A stretch of 64,000 nt of DNA from Alnus glutinosa (GCF_958979055.1 NC_084887.1:34822620-34886619), one strand, 5' to 3'; positions 24,499-36,912 are shown, counted from the first letter of the stretch. Numbers and translations are program-made. Notes: a model not told the origin generated them from the sequence alone.

Positions 24499-26035
24499 CA
24501 GAAGTTCGTCACCAGGTCTCATGAGGCTACAGAGATCCACACAGACTCGATCCCCCATTCCAATTACTTGAACTTGAGTTACAGTAGCTTTGGTCAAGCT
24601 CATGAGATTGCTCTCATAATTTCTTCTGTCAAAATAGTCCCGACAACTTTTATATGATAAGAAGCCGTGCTTTACTAATTAACAAGCCCTATCCTAAAAC
24701 AAATTACCTTGAACTGAAAAATGGCTTCAGTATCCTCAACTTTTAAAATAACTCCACCCAGGCAAGGCCTGCAAACACAGAAAATGAATTTTGAAAGGAG
24801 GTCGTGATGCATCACCTAAAGAGCCAAATCAACAATTGAGATAATTAATCAAAGCAGCTCTTCCAACATATAAAGTTCACTTGCCGATCCTAATCGTAGA
24901 GAAGTAAGTTTACCTCAAAGAAGACTTGTGCTTCAGCATGATTTTTTGAGATGGCAAAAACTGTTTCTTGACAGCCTTGGAATGCAGCAACAATATTCTC
25001 TGCAGGAATTACCTTTAGAAACACAAAATCAGGGACCAATTCAGAAGTGGCTTTATTTTGAAAATGGCAGGTATAGCGATAACTTAACTCAATTGTGCTG
25101 GAAACAAAAAGTGCAGCATATACTATGTTAGTGCTGAAAACATCCGTGAATATGGTCCATATAACGCAGATGATTGGGTGTGACTGTATAATGGAAAGTG
25201 TATGTCACGGCAACCATGTTCAATGATTAGAAGCCACGAAACGCACAAAAAAACAAGATTATCTCCGGGTACAAAGACAGGCATGTAAAATGAAACCTAG
25301 GAAGTTTCCATCAAAGTCATTGTAATAAAAGGATTCTGTCGTTTAATTCAAAAGGAAGTTTAGATAAAATGTGATTCGGCATGCTGTGTCATCTTTAACG
25401 AGATCCAGAATTGTCATATAAAACTTCACACAATACCAGGTAGCTTCCAAGTAGCAAAGAAATTGCATCAATTTCAAATATTCAATGCTCTTACGAAGAA
25501 ATTGAATTTACGGATATCCTAAGTTTTAGAGAAAGTTGATTTCTTTCTAGCTTTAGCTTAAACAACTCCACAAACAACAATGGATAGTTTATATGCAGTA
25601 CAATGGATAGAAACAAATTTCATGTGAATTATCCTAAGCAGTTAGCAACAGGCCTACCTGGCAATCTAGCAAATTGATTACAACATTCTCTGGCCTGCCC
25701 ATTTGCGAATTGGAGCTGCTGTAACTCTTGCGGATTTGCAACCCTATTCGCACCATAAAAAATGCCTCCCTCTTCATTATAGAGAGGACTTATTAAGGCG
25801 ATTGCTGTAAACCCCATAACCAAAATTAAAAACTAAGAAAGTCGGATAACATTGATATACAAAAGAACAAGAGGAGGTCCTAAGGAGCTTACAAGACCAC
25901 TCATTGGCAAGTCGTCGATTCTGGGATGAAAAAACGAAGGTATTCCGTCCTCTCTCCACGCCGGCAGTCATGACCGCTTTGCTTTTTGTCTAAATCCACA
26001 CACTCCTCGATTTCCCGTACGACCCAGAAGACGAC
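24499..26035 (-). pseudogene. Archaeal-type 3-dehydroquinate synthase-like, truncated
   Basis: Pieces of the PF01959 family (plant homologue type At3g28760) occur in the right order. These are 26010-25893 (VMTAGVERGRNTF, RRLANEWS), 25804-25658 (IALISPLYNEEGG, PQELQQL, then NVVINLLD in a shifted frame), 25012-24914 (VIPAENIVAAFQGC, ISKNHAEAQVFFE), 24768-24708 (GGVILKVEDTEAIFQFK) and 24625-24499 (SLTKATVTQVQVIGMGD, CVDLCSLMRPG). Exon edges keep GT and AG sites. The frame is broken by a TAG at 25990-25992 (Trp in relatives), a 2-nt insertion in the second piece and a small deletion at the start of the fourth. The C-terminal exons are absent. A dead, 3'-truncated copy; a functional gene presumably lies elsewhere. 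Confidence 0.82.
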
Positions 26036-26360
26036 GTCGTTAAAGAGGAATGAGAAGCACACATTGCGACACAAGAATTGCGTTGCAATAACTGGGTTGC
26101 CTTGTAATTTGATCTGAAAAAGTTCCATTTGTCTGTGGATATTATTCGATTCAAAAAACATTAATTCTGAACTAGAAAGGACGTGGAAAAGTGGAGTAAC
26201 TTGGAATGACTTGAAATATAGGTAGATGAAATTTATTTACATGGAGCTTGAGCCAGTTAAGAAATGTTGACGCCGAACATCGGAATCACCTGCATTTGCA
26301 TTGAGAGTAAAGCAGGGGAATTGTGTGGGCATTCGGACCAAAGAATCATGAAAAAGCATT
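26036..26360. other. 5' flank of synthase relic, RLK2 3' junction
   Basis: 26036-26160 is probably 5' leader of the synthase relic. Similarity between the 3' sides of RLK1 and RLK2 ends about ten bases past the RLK2 stop codon, so the duplication breakpoint is near 26350. Confidence 0.5.
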
Positions 26361-29300
26361 TCATAATTGAGTTTCATCCCCTGATCCAACCATATACATC
26401 TCTTGGTTCCTTAGCTGCCATAGTGAAACTGAATGTAGAGGCTTGACTATTGGCTTCTTCCCACAAACAAGCTCTTGAGACACGCATTTCATTGTGGGTC
26501 GAGACTTTGGTTTTGTGTGTATACATGCAAATGCTATTGTTGCAGCAAGAAAAATATCCTGCCCAACAAGATTATTTGGAGGTGGTAGACGTTGGTCTAA
26601 TATTTCATGTAATATCACATTTTGAGAAGACGATGATAACAATGAAGTAAGGAATTCCGTTGGATGTCTTCCCATTAATATTTCCAATGCCACCACTCCA
26701 AAGCTATAAACGTCGCATTTTTTAGAAACTTGAATGGTATAGGCCAATTCTGCATATCAAAAAGGAAAAGACAAATTAAAACTATTACAAATGTTATAAC
26801 CTTTCTTTTCTTTTTTTCCTCTTTTCTATTGTATATTTTTCAATGTAAAGAAGTTGGTCAAAACTTGTCATTGCATAAAAATTCTTTAGTGAAAATGGTT
26901 GTTTGCGACCATGCATAAGTCCATTCAAATAGTTAATAACAAGGTAACCCTACTAGCACAAATATTGAAAAGGTATTTGTTCCACGTGGCTACTTATATG
27001 TTTTTGAATAATAGACTAGAATTAAAATAAAGATATAAATATTAGCAAGAAAAGAATAGTTCACCTGGGGCAATGTAACCGCAAGTGCCTACAACTAATG
27101 TTTGATTGGAGGAATTCATATCAAGAAATTTAGCTGTGCCAAAGTCAGAGACAAAAGCCTCTAGTTTATTGTTCAATAGGATATTGTTACTTGATATATC
27201 TCGATGAACAATTGTTGGGATGCACTCGTGATGCATGTAAGATAAGGCGTGTGCGATGCCGTTGATGATGTTTACCCTCTTGCTCCAATCTAATTCCACA
27301 GCTTCAATGTCGTTGTTTAGGACACAAAACAAACTTCCCCTTTCCTTGTACTCATAAACCAAAAACATACATCGCTTATGCAAACAAAACCCATAAAGCT
27401 TTATAATGTTTCTATGCCTGATCTCTGTTAACACCTTTATCTCGTTCTTGAAACTCTTATCAAAAGTTGGATTCTCAGCCTCTAAGCGATGAAGCTTCTT
27501 CAAGGCAACTACTTTTCCACCAGGTAGTTCTGCTTTGTAAACACTTCCATAACCACCTGTCCCAATACAATACTTAATGTCAAAGTCCTCGGTCGCTTGA
27601 ATGATGTCTTCATATACAATATTTCCATCATAATTCCATATCGAGAACAAGTTCCCATTCTTTATTTCCGTTGACATAGATTGGATTTTGTTGACCACAC
27701 GTTTAGATAGGAAAATGCTTAAGCAAAAACCCCCGAGGACTAAGAATCCAAGGAACATGCTTATGGGTGCAATGATTTTTACTTTGGGTGTAACTGATTT
27801 GCTACTGGCTAGGGAATGTGAAAGGGAAGGAGGGGAAAGTGGAAGGCAAGGAGAGAAACCCACAAAGTCACCGCACAAATCCTTGTTGCCAATTAACGTG
27901 TCAAATTTATTAAATTTATAACTGTCTGGTATTTGACCCACCAAAGAATTGTATGACAAGTTGATTTGTGTTACAGAAGTGAAAGAAAGGGGTATGCCGC
28001 CAGAAAGATTATTGTAGCTAAGATCCAAGACCACTAAATCTGGTAAACCCCATAAATCAAGAGGTATTTTTCCACTAATAAAGTTATGACTAAGGTTTAT
28101 AGTGGACAAGAAATTAAGGTCTCGGATCTGATAGGGAATGCTTCCACGAAAGGAGTTGTTGCTCAATAACAAGTGCTCCAACGAAGAGCAACTGGTTAGC
28201 TGAGTAGGAATTGAGCCAATGAAATTGTTAGAATTGAGAGCCAGATAGGCCAACTTCTTCAAATTCCCCATTTCTCCTGGGACATAACCACTAAGGTTGT
28301 TGTTTTCAAGGTATAAGTATTTCAAATTCTCCAAATTGCCAATTTCTCGTGGAATGGAACCATCTATTTGATTGCTACCAAGGGACAAATATTCCAAATT
28401 AGTTAAATGGCCTAGAGTAGAAGGGATTGGACCACAAAGGCTATTATTGTCGAGGTACAAATATTCCAAATTAGTTAAATGGCCTAGAGTAGAAGGGATT
28501 GGACCATTAAGGCTGTTATTCTTGAGAGACAACCATGTCAGATTCTCCATATTGCCTATTTCTGGGGGAATGAAACCATCGATTCGATTGTTGTCAAGGA
28601 GCAACGATTTCAAATTAGTTAGATGGCCCAGAGTAGAAGGGATTGGACCAACAAGCATGTTACCCATTAGGTAGAAAGAGATAAGATTCTTTAGCATCCC
28701 TATTTCTGACGCCATAAAACCATTGATTTGATTAAAGCTCATATCCAGATAGGTGAGATTGGTTAAAAGTCCAAGAGATGAAGGGATTGGTCCAATGAAG
28801 TTATTTCCACTTAGACCTAATCCAACAAGGTTCCTCAGATTTCCTAATTTCTTGGGGATTGAACCATTGAATTGGTTTCCCGACAGATCCAAACGGGTGA
28901 GATTGGTTAAGAGCCATAGAGATGAAGGGATTGGTCCAATCAAGTTGTTGAAATCCACACGGAAATGAATGAGATTCTTTAGATTTCCTAATCTTTGGGG
29001 GATCAAACCATTGATTTGATTACCAGAGATGTTAAAGATCACTAATTGGGTGAGGTTTGTAAGTGAAAAAGGTAACTCGCCTGTCAGATCATTGTTAGAT
29101 AAATCAAGGTAGGCGAGTTTTGAAAGAGTACCTATCTCAAGTGGAATACTCCCCTGAAGATTATTAGCGGAGAGATCAAGGCGAACTAAATTAGGGAGGG
29201 AAGAGAAATTGAGTTTTAACTTATCTGGTGCATGGAGCTGACCAGATATTTCAATCCCAGTGACGCTTCGATCAGCATTGCAAGTAATACCGTACCAGTT

Positions 29301-29498
29301 ACAAGGAGGAGTTGGGGTGTTGCTGGTGTTGCTGGTGTTGGCACTCCCCCACCACCCACTCTCCAGCAGAGCCTTCTCTTCTAGTGGTAGTGCTGATGAT
29401 TCAGATGCGGCCACAACCTGAGCGGCACTATCCAAATACGTTCCATACAACAAGATACATGCTACGACCACAATGGAAATGGAGACACAGGGTTTCAT
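26361..29498 (-). CDS. LRR receptor-like kinase (RLK2), long ectodomain
   Basis: Paralogue of RLK1, same class and expected role. Exons 29498-27065 and 26749-26361 with a GT-AG intron give 940 aa. Order: signal peptide, N-cap (CNWYGITC), 18 LRRs of 24 residues (about 105-540), a Cys-containing C-cap (NKDLCGDF), a TM segment ([15 protein letters not shown]) and a kinase. The kinase keeps [23 protein letters not shown] and SDFGTAKF. Exon 2 encodes [19 protein letters not shown] through the tail. Kinase exons are nearly identical to RLK1, while the LRR region differs by nine repeats. Several LRRs share a repeated [13 protein letters not shown] wording, which favours unequal exchange. No frame defect. 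Confidence 0.92.
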
Positions 29499-29740
29499 GT
29501 CTGCAAGTAGTTAGTAGTGTATGATTGATGAGGGTAGTGGCAATAGGATTGATTGTTATGTACATGACTGGGGAGTGGGGACACCTTAATTAATAAGAAA
29601 GATGGGGGGGGGGGGGGGGCGGGGATTGGGGAACTTGCGGATTGGGAGTCATTTTGGGTTGACGTTGAATGAATGCGTACCAACTGCGGATTGGGTTAGG
29701 AAGAAGAAAAAGAAGAAGCAAAGTCAAGGAAAGAGAGAGG
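29499..29740. other. RLK2 upstream region
   Basis: Noncoding, colinear with 19935-20060 at its start. A G run of 16 lies at 29604-29619, then a purine-rich AGAAGAAG stretch. Confidence 0.4.
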
Positions 29741-29785
29741 TATAATGAGATGGTGAGTGATCGACGCACTCACCATCTCATTATA
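29741..29785. repeat. Perfect hairpin, 19-bp arms
   Basis: Arms 29741-29759 and 29767-29785 are exact reverse complements with a 7-base loop. It abuts the next palindrome, sharing two bases (29784-29785). Confidence 0.95.
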
Positions 29786-29823
29786 CCATGGGCTATCAGA
29801 CATATGTCTGATAGCCCATGGTA
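29784..29823. repeat. Perfect 40-bp palindrome
   Basis: The two 20-base halves are exact reverse complements with no spacer, centred between 29803 and 29804. Its outer end reads TACCATGGG. Neither arm repeats elsewhere in the window as far as I can see. Confidence 0.95.
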
Positions 29824-31739
29824 AGGAATCATGCATGTATATATGAATATGAGGTAGACTTAGCTCCTGTCATACGTTTTGGAAGAAGAAGAAGAAAAGT
29901 CAGGAAATGTGACATACAATTGCCTCAAACGCCACTAGCCTATATTTATCGCCACTGCTATATTTATTGCCCAACTTCTTTTTTGTCTGATTAAATGGAC
30001 AGATGAGTTGAACATTTCAGAAACTGAAAGAAATTAAGCTGAAAATATGGCTTCGATCGTTTGTTTAAGTATGGGAAAAAGAGTCAATGTTGCCGGCTGG
30101 AAGCATTCAGCATTGACGAGATAAAAGCCTGGTAGATAAGTGCAAGCATCAGAGTTGTCATTATCTCATCAACGCTACCAAAGGGATCGATAACGGATAA
30201 CCATTAATATTATCAGTATGTTATTGAATAGGGTGCTGTTAGATAACTCCGTAACCAATATTGTTATTAATATTAATAATAATATAAACAACTTGCTAAT
30301 ATTGGTTTTTACAACAGAACATCCCTTGTAATAAAAATTAGCGGTTATATTAATTACTTCATTTAACTAAAATCCCAAGTTCGCAAGTCAGAAAGCAAAA
30401 ATTAAAAAGCTTCTTGTCTAAATTATAAATTGTTGGGTGGTCCCTCCTACGTGGGGGACCAACACACTTATAAATTGATCACCACTCCCTTTCACAACTA
30501 ATGTGGGATAAATCCCAACATAAATAAAGGGGTCGGGCTGCACAACCTCATCTTAGAGATACCTCTAACATTTTTTCACTACACTGCCCCATTCTCTTCT
30601 TCTTCTCCAACCAAAACAAAGATAATAAATTTTTCATATTTCATCATTTAACTCTTTTATATGCCCACTATGTGGCACATTGGGCAGCAATTAGATCATT
30701 TTCTAGCAGCATTCCTACTTATCCTCCTCCCATACATTCAATTCTTATTGTAAGTGGTAAGGATCTTCCACTCCTGTTTAGGAGGAGGTTCCTCCCACCA
30801 AGCCCCTAGTTTATTTTCTTTTGTTTTTCTCACATATCTATAAAATAATAACAATAAAAAAAAATTAAAATTTTAAAAATTTTAAAAAAAAATTGAAAAA
30901 AAGAGAAAAAAAAAAGGTTGTTTATATATGGCCCAACTTTTAACTTGATATAGCACCAATTATTCACACTTCATAGTACAAAGCTTTGCTGAAGTTTATG
31001 TGATTCGATGTCTTGGGAATTCATATAATTATGTCAATCTAACAAGTAAGAACACAATAACTTTCCCCTGAATTGAACAGAAGTTCAATTATAAAAGTAA
31101 TAATTGGTATCTTTCTGATTATTGCAAAAGTGCTTAGTGCTAACATAATAATTGCCTAGGTTGAGTGAAAATTTGAACTGATGGCATTTGGAAATTAAGA
31201 AATGAGTAAGAAAATTGAAGAGAATATTGTTTTGTAAATTATGAATTTAGATCAGAGTTTAAATTTTATTCCAACTGAATGAAATTCTCAAAAAATGAAA
31301 AATTATAACCAATTATAAATTACTATTGTTATTATTATCAAATGAAAAGTAGAAGCATAGAAGTACTATAAGGTGTATTTCTTTTTGACACTCTTTCCTT
31401 GCAAACCGATTTTTAAGGGTAAATTCTAATCAAGGTTGTATCATTTTATATTAGAGCCAACTATCACGTCGAGTATGGGATAAAAGGCAATTTATCGAAT
31501 ATGGAATTGAAGAGGTTGCAACTTTATGTCGAGTCATGAAGGGGCGACCTATACCTTTGCAATAGTGATGTATTCCAAATAAGATTTTATAAAAGCTCAA
31601 CAACTACACTCGCCAGTAAACACTAGCCCAGAAACACCTCAACAAAGGACAACTTCCCAGAACAACCTATACAACCATTGCTACAAAACAACAAACCTTA
31701 TAACAGCAACTTCTGTAAATTCCAACTAATTACAAGCTC
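29824..31739. other. Intergenic, no gene seen
   Basis: Contains 30185-30310, which repeats at 24105-24245, and AT-rich stretches. A C/T-rich part at 30560-30660 and an A-tract region at 30850-30920 have no coding signal. Confidence 0.4.
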
Positions 31740-32585
31740 TATGCATTTATCAAGGTTCTTAAAGGATTCCTTAGCAAGAATCCGCGTATGACCTTCCCAC
31801 GTTATCTATTTAACAACAGCCTCCTCAGATCTCAAGTTGCTATTGTGCACCAAAGCATTCATCTGCTGCCAAAGATGATAAATGCATGCACCTAAGCAAA
31901 GTTTGCCAAGGCTAGCCTGTAAGCCCTTCCCTCGGAGCTTAGCAACGCACCAGGTCACAACCTTCTCCCAATTAGACAGAACTTCAGTGAAGAGACACAC
32001 AGACATCAAAGTTCGCCATATCCACAAACTAAAATCGCACTGAAAGAAAAGTTGCTCCTGACTCTCATGACAAACATAGCAAAACAAACAAAGCACATTT
32101 CCAGAATACCCCCAACTACTCATACAGTATTTAGTCACTATAGCCTCTCTAAACACCAGCCGAAAAAAGAATGAATGTCGAGGGATGGCTAGAGAGTGTC
32201 AAACCAGCTTCCACCACATATCGGAAGTATAACTCTCAACTGATCCCAGGTTGCTGCACAAGAATAAACACCATTAGGAGATTGCCAAACAAGCAAATCA
32301 GCACCTCCAAGAGGAATCTCAGGCAGCCTACATTGAATCTCCACAATTGAATTTGACCAAGAAAAGGGCCAGATCGAACCAATCTCCACCCTTAATGATA
32401 GTAGACAACTTAGCATCAAAGGGAATATCAGAGTCATGCACTGCACGAGAGCCATAACAATCCAGCAGACAACTCGCGGGATGCCACTTATCAGGCCAAA
32501 AGAAAATATGAGAATCATTCCCTACTTTGAACCTCAAAAATTATTTAGCAACATTTCTAAGTTTCAGTAACTTCTTCCAACACTA
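31740..32585 (-). pseudogene. LINE relic, 3' part of ORF2 (zf-RVT region)
   Basis: Minus-strand pieces show the end of a LINE reverse transcriptase (FKVGNDSHIFFWPDKWHP at about 32530-32480), then SPNGVYS, then a zf-RVT-like stretch (CLFCYVCHESQEQLFFQC, IWRTLM, near 32110-31980). Frames change between pieces. It is 5'-truncated and unrelated in detail to the LINE at 9669-15518. Confidence 0.7.
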
Positions 32586-32974
32586 AGGTTTTGATCATCG
32601 AATGAAGTCAATTTTTTAGGACCTAACAGCTGAGATGCCCACATCAGATAATTGGGGCCCATCCAATTTAATGGAAATAAGATGGTCAATATAAAGAAAA
32701 GAAAAGAAAAGGAAAGGAAGAGCTACTTGATTCCGCCATGAAGAAGAAAAGAAAGTGGAAGGAAGGATAAAAAATGTAGCATGATCTTTTAGAGCTGAAA
32801 GAAATAAGTCAAATATATATTCAATAACATACCGATGAATCAAACTAATTAAGATTTATATTTATCTTTCCCACACAAAATTTGATTATATTTATATTTC
32901 TGGAACCGCTTAATTAAATAACATTTTTCATAACACGAGGTCTTGGAAGGGAGGGCCGGCCAAGATTTGGGTCC
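32586..32974. other. Intergenic, no gene seen
   Basis: AT-rich, with a purine-rich stretch at 32695-32730. No ORF with a recognisable domain. Confidence 0.4.
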
Positions 32975-34575
32975 TGCTAGAAAATATATTCTCCATATAT
33001 TAGGGGATTTGATTTCACAGACTTATTGTAATTATTTGATGGTAATCAAATCAATCAAATCATATTGACTGATTACCATACTTATCTACTCAAACTCTCC
33101 TATAAATAAGAGTCTAATGTATTTAGAAAATATCCAGCAATAAAAGTATAATGTAGCTTTATGGCTTTATCATGTGGATGTAGGTCATAGACCAAACCAC
33201 ATAAAATCTCTTCTCTCCATTTTTTTATTTCCGCTGTTATCTTTATTTTCCTATGTGTTTATCTTTTCTTACATGGTATCAGAGCTATAGGCTAACGTCA
33301 CTGTTCGATTCAATGGTCCTGTGAAGTTTTTGTTTTCTTTTATCTCTATGTTTTCAATCCAAAATTGTCCTGTGTAATTTTATTTTTATTTTTGTTCTAT
33401 TATTTTTCCCTACCTCCTCACGCTTGTGTCATCTCTATCCTAGCTAGATCCTTCTTCTTCTTTTTTGTCTTTTTCTTTTTTTCTTTTTTTTTTCACCGTC
33501 ATTGTTTTCTTTATTTCCATATGCTTCTCTTTTTTTTCTCTCATCGTTTTGTCTATGATTTTCCCATTATATCAATATGCTTTATTTTCTATTTATTTAC
33601 TTCTGGCCTGTATTCCAGTTACGATCGAGGAAAAAAAAAAGGAGAAAAGAAAAAATAGAAGAAAAATATTTTATTCGTTTTGGGTTATACCCACCCACCC
33701 CCCAAAAAAAAAAAAAAAAAAAAAGTGGGGGGAAGAAAAAAAAAAATGAAAGAGGCAAGTTGCCCACCTTTTGGCTTTGAGGTAGTACTTAAAACCCATG
33801 CCTATTTTAGCCTATAGTTGACTCATTTTTTCTTGGCCCCATAGATGGCCCATTATATGTTTGGCCTTTGAGGTATTACCTTAAACCTCGCTACCTAGGC
33901 TCATTTAGCCACAGTTAGCAGTTCTTTTCATGTCCCGTAGATGGCCCATTATGTGTTTGGCCCTTGAGGTATTACCTAAAACCTTGCTACTTAGGCCCAT
34001 TTAGCTCATAGTTGGCTCTCTTTTTTGGCCCATCATTAGCCATATTTTGAAGATTCTTGGCCTATTGTTGATTAAAGGCCTAACTCCAGCCATCACTGAT
34101 GCCATCTCCAGTAAGTTTCCATTTTTCGCCACTGCTCGCCATCTTCAGAGAAAGAAGAAAATTCAAACTCAAGATTTCATATTCTTCTACATTGAGTTTG
34201 CGGGAGAATGTTTGAGAATTTATTCTCCATATATTAGGAGATTTGATTTCAGAGACTTATTGTAATTATTTGATGGTAATCAAATCAATCAAATCACATT
34301 GATTGATTACCACCGATTGATTTGTGTGCAATCAGATTTGATGGTAATCTAATCAATCAAATCATTTTGATTGATTACTATACTTATCTACCCAAACTTT
34401 CCTAAAAATAGAAGTCTAATATATTGAAAAAATATCAAGCAATAAGAGTATAATGTAGCCTTAAGGCTTTATCTTGTGGATGTAGCTCATAGACCGAATC
34501 ACGTAAAATTTATTCTCTCCATTTTATTATTTCCGTTGTTATCTTTATTTTCCTATGTGTTTATATTTTCTTTCA
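32975..34575 (+). mobile_element. Non-autonomous copia-type LTR retrotransposon
   Basis: Left LTR 32975-33273 and right LTR 34209-34575 align over their length and end in TG...CA. The left LTR is followed at once by TGGTATCAGAGC (33274-33285), complementary to initiator Met-tRNA. A purine stretch (GCGGGAGAA) precedes the right LTR. The flanks read GGTCC and AGTCC, a near-matching 5-bp target duplication. The internal 0.9 kb has no gag or pol, only a low-complexity ORF and tandem units. The right LTR is about 68 bp longer because of an internal repeat of the GATTGATTAC/AATCAATCAAATC stretch. Confidence 0.85.
33776..34032. repeat. Tandem repeat inside LTR element
   Basis: Two to three units of about 120 bp, each with TTTGAGGTATTACCTTAAACC and GGCCCATTATGTG-like wording. 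They are noncoding and lie in the internal region of the element. Confidence 0.65.
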
Positions 34576-35540
34576 AGTCCCTTGAAGGCCCATTGTTGTC
34601 GTGACTCCCGATCAACGCTAATCCATCGAAGTTGACCTAAATCTACCAGTAATGGGTATATCGTATGGAAGTATGGAATTATGTTAAGAATTATTTTTTA
34701 ATTTTTAATTTTATTTTTTTAAAAGTTGACGTAACTTTCAAAATCATCATTGAATCAAAATTCAATAGTAATTCAGGCTTTTAAAATCACCATTGAATTT
34801 AAGGTGGATCACTATTGAATTTTGATCTAATGATGATTTTAAAAGCCACATCAACTTTGTAATGATAAAAATGAGATAAAAAGATGGTCCCTAACATTAC
34901 TCATGCAGTATGTAGAATGAATATAGATTTTTAGCAATTTTATTGTTTGTATTGTTAAGCAAATGTGTGAGAATTTTTATAAGATTCACCTGTCCAAACA
35001 AGTTTTGAATAATTCGTGCACTAAATTGTCGGAACAACTAAATAATACTTTTTTCATATTTATTATCTGGATTGTCAACTATCTAGATATCAAATAAGTG
35101 GATATCAAGATCAATTGAGTAATAATCAATTGGAATATATATAGCTTTTAGAAGGCATGTAAGTACCATATCAAGGATGATGTCACATCGGGGATGGGGT
35201 GATTAAAATGCTTTGGTCGACAAGCTTGGCTTATGCAATATCTACAACTGAACTCATAGAAGTTATCGTCAATTAAGGTAAAATTGGGATACCTTGGGCT
35301 TCATAATGCAACAATCCCCCCATGATTTATTGGGAAATTTAATCTCATATGTCCATTTGAGCCTCGCGCACCGTACTAAATTATACATACAAGTATATAC
35401 ACCAAAGTATTGTTTTCTTTAAAACAAATGCTTGATGTGTGTTGGACCTTTTAAATGTTAATTCTCACGGCAATCTAGAATGTGCATGCACAATTTAGAG
35501 TTCCACGAAATCATCTTGAAAATGACATATTCTTCTTTCT
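34576..35540. other. Intergenic, holds a foldback element
   Basis: A foldback lies at 34722-34859. The remainder is AT-rich with no supported gene. A 78-residue minus-strand ORF at 35458-35694 reaches into the duplicated block, has no recognisable domain and is disrupted in the copy at 20441-20620. Confidence 0.4.
34722..34859. mobile_element. Foldback MITE-like element
   Basis: Arms 34722-34769 and 34811-34859 are inverted complements with few mismatches (AAAATCATCATT and ATCAAAATTCAATAGT are shared). It has no coding capacity. Confidence 0.65.
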
Positions 35541-36912
35541 CAACTGAGGTTAAGTCATGAGGTTGGGTGAAATGGCCAGTGAAGACCACCCAAGACGAAC
35601 CTGAAGTGTTTAGTAGGTCCTTTTCAACGGTGTGGATTACAACTCTTGGGTTTATTAGTCTTAATGCTGCAGGAGTAATCACATCTTCTTCCATGTTTTT
35701 ATATTTTTTAAATAGCTAAAAGAATCGTCAATATATACCTCTAGTATTGGTTGTTGAAATATCCTTAATTATACGGCCAATAACTGTTATGAGTGAGAAA
35801 ATGGCTACAGGTTCAAAGAATCAATCTATAAATGAAGGTTTCCTCATTGATTTCTTCCCACTTGTCAGGGTCTTCTCCCTCCATTTGTAAATTCTAATCA
35901 ATAAGTTTTCGCTTCAGCTGTGAAACAAAGGAAAAATAGAGGCAGTTTTGTCTGATAAAAGTGGGAACACAGCTGATGTAATTTAATTTTGACAGTTATG
36001 TGCAGCTAGCCACCGCTACCAAGTTTTTATATATGCTCCAACTATTTTTGTTGAAAACTACATTGATAACTTGATACGGTGGCCAAAAATAATATAGACA
36101 TTATCATGTATATATTCAGGCCTAAATTTAAATTTTCGATTACCATTTGTCAAATATAACCTGTTCAAAAGTTCAAAATCCTACCATTTATCCCTGTTAA
36201 AAGAACTTAATATAGGATTGATTAGATATATGTTACTAATTCCCTGCATTACATTGCAGAGTGATCTTATAAAATTTTGTTTTGCATCAAGTAGGAACAC
36301 ATCCGGTGTTAGAGAATATATTTTTCATATAATTGCGATTGGATATGGTAGGAGAATATATTAAATTGTACGAATTGATTGTAATTTATTAGAATCAAAT
36401 CATACAATCTAATATATTCTCCTACCATATCCAATCGCAATTATATGAAAAATATATTTTTCTAACATCCATAAGCTACAATATAGAGGAAAATCTATTG
36501 TGGAGTAAGCATTAGTAAATCTAGTTAGATTATATCTTGGATCTCATCCAAAGTTCTGCCAAGTATAAAGGTAAATTCGAGTTCTTGAACTTTATCATTG
36601 GGTACTTGGTTTTAAGTGATTAGCTACTTGGACCAAATGAAATTATAGCAAGATTTCAAACCACGAAGATATAGCAAGCCAGTGTTCAAATACAATAGCC
36701 TCGATCTGTATAGCTACAACACAGAGCATTATTGAAGCAATATTGGAAGACCCCCCCCGAAAAAAAAAAAAGAACATTACGAGCTTGGAAAACACAGCCA
36801 CTCTTGTTGTCATTCACAAGGTTAAACTTGTTATCTATAACTCATCAGATGAAGGTTTAGATGAAAACTTGAAAAGCATGCAATGCTTGTAAGGCTTTCT
36901 TGTTATCTATGA
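35541..36912. repeat. Duplicated intergenic segment, copy 2
   Basis: Aligns with 20441-21430, with an extra AT-rich insertion around 35700-36240. It contains foldback copy 2 and the C run of 8 at 36751-36758. Confidence 0.6.
36307..36467. mobile_element. Foldback element, copy 2
   Basis: A 161-bp inverted repeat with arms of roughly 75 bp that are nearly perfect. Starts TGTTAGAG and ends CTAACA. Copy 1 is at 20783-20942. Here the flanking 5-mers are TCCGG and TCCAT, decayed from the TCCAG pair kept in copy 1. Confidence 0.7.

Noticed and set aside
29741-29823. CRISPR or microRNA precursor reading of the hairpins
   Set aside because: There is no repeat-spacer series, and perfect spacerless arms do not resemble a plant microRNA precursor; kept only as inverted repeats.
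33365-33780. Phe/Lys-rich ORFs inside the coding-free LTR element
   Set aside because: They translate T and A tracts and lack any gag or pol motif.
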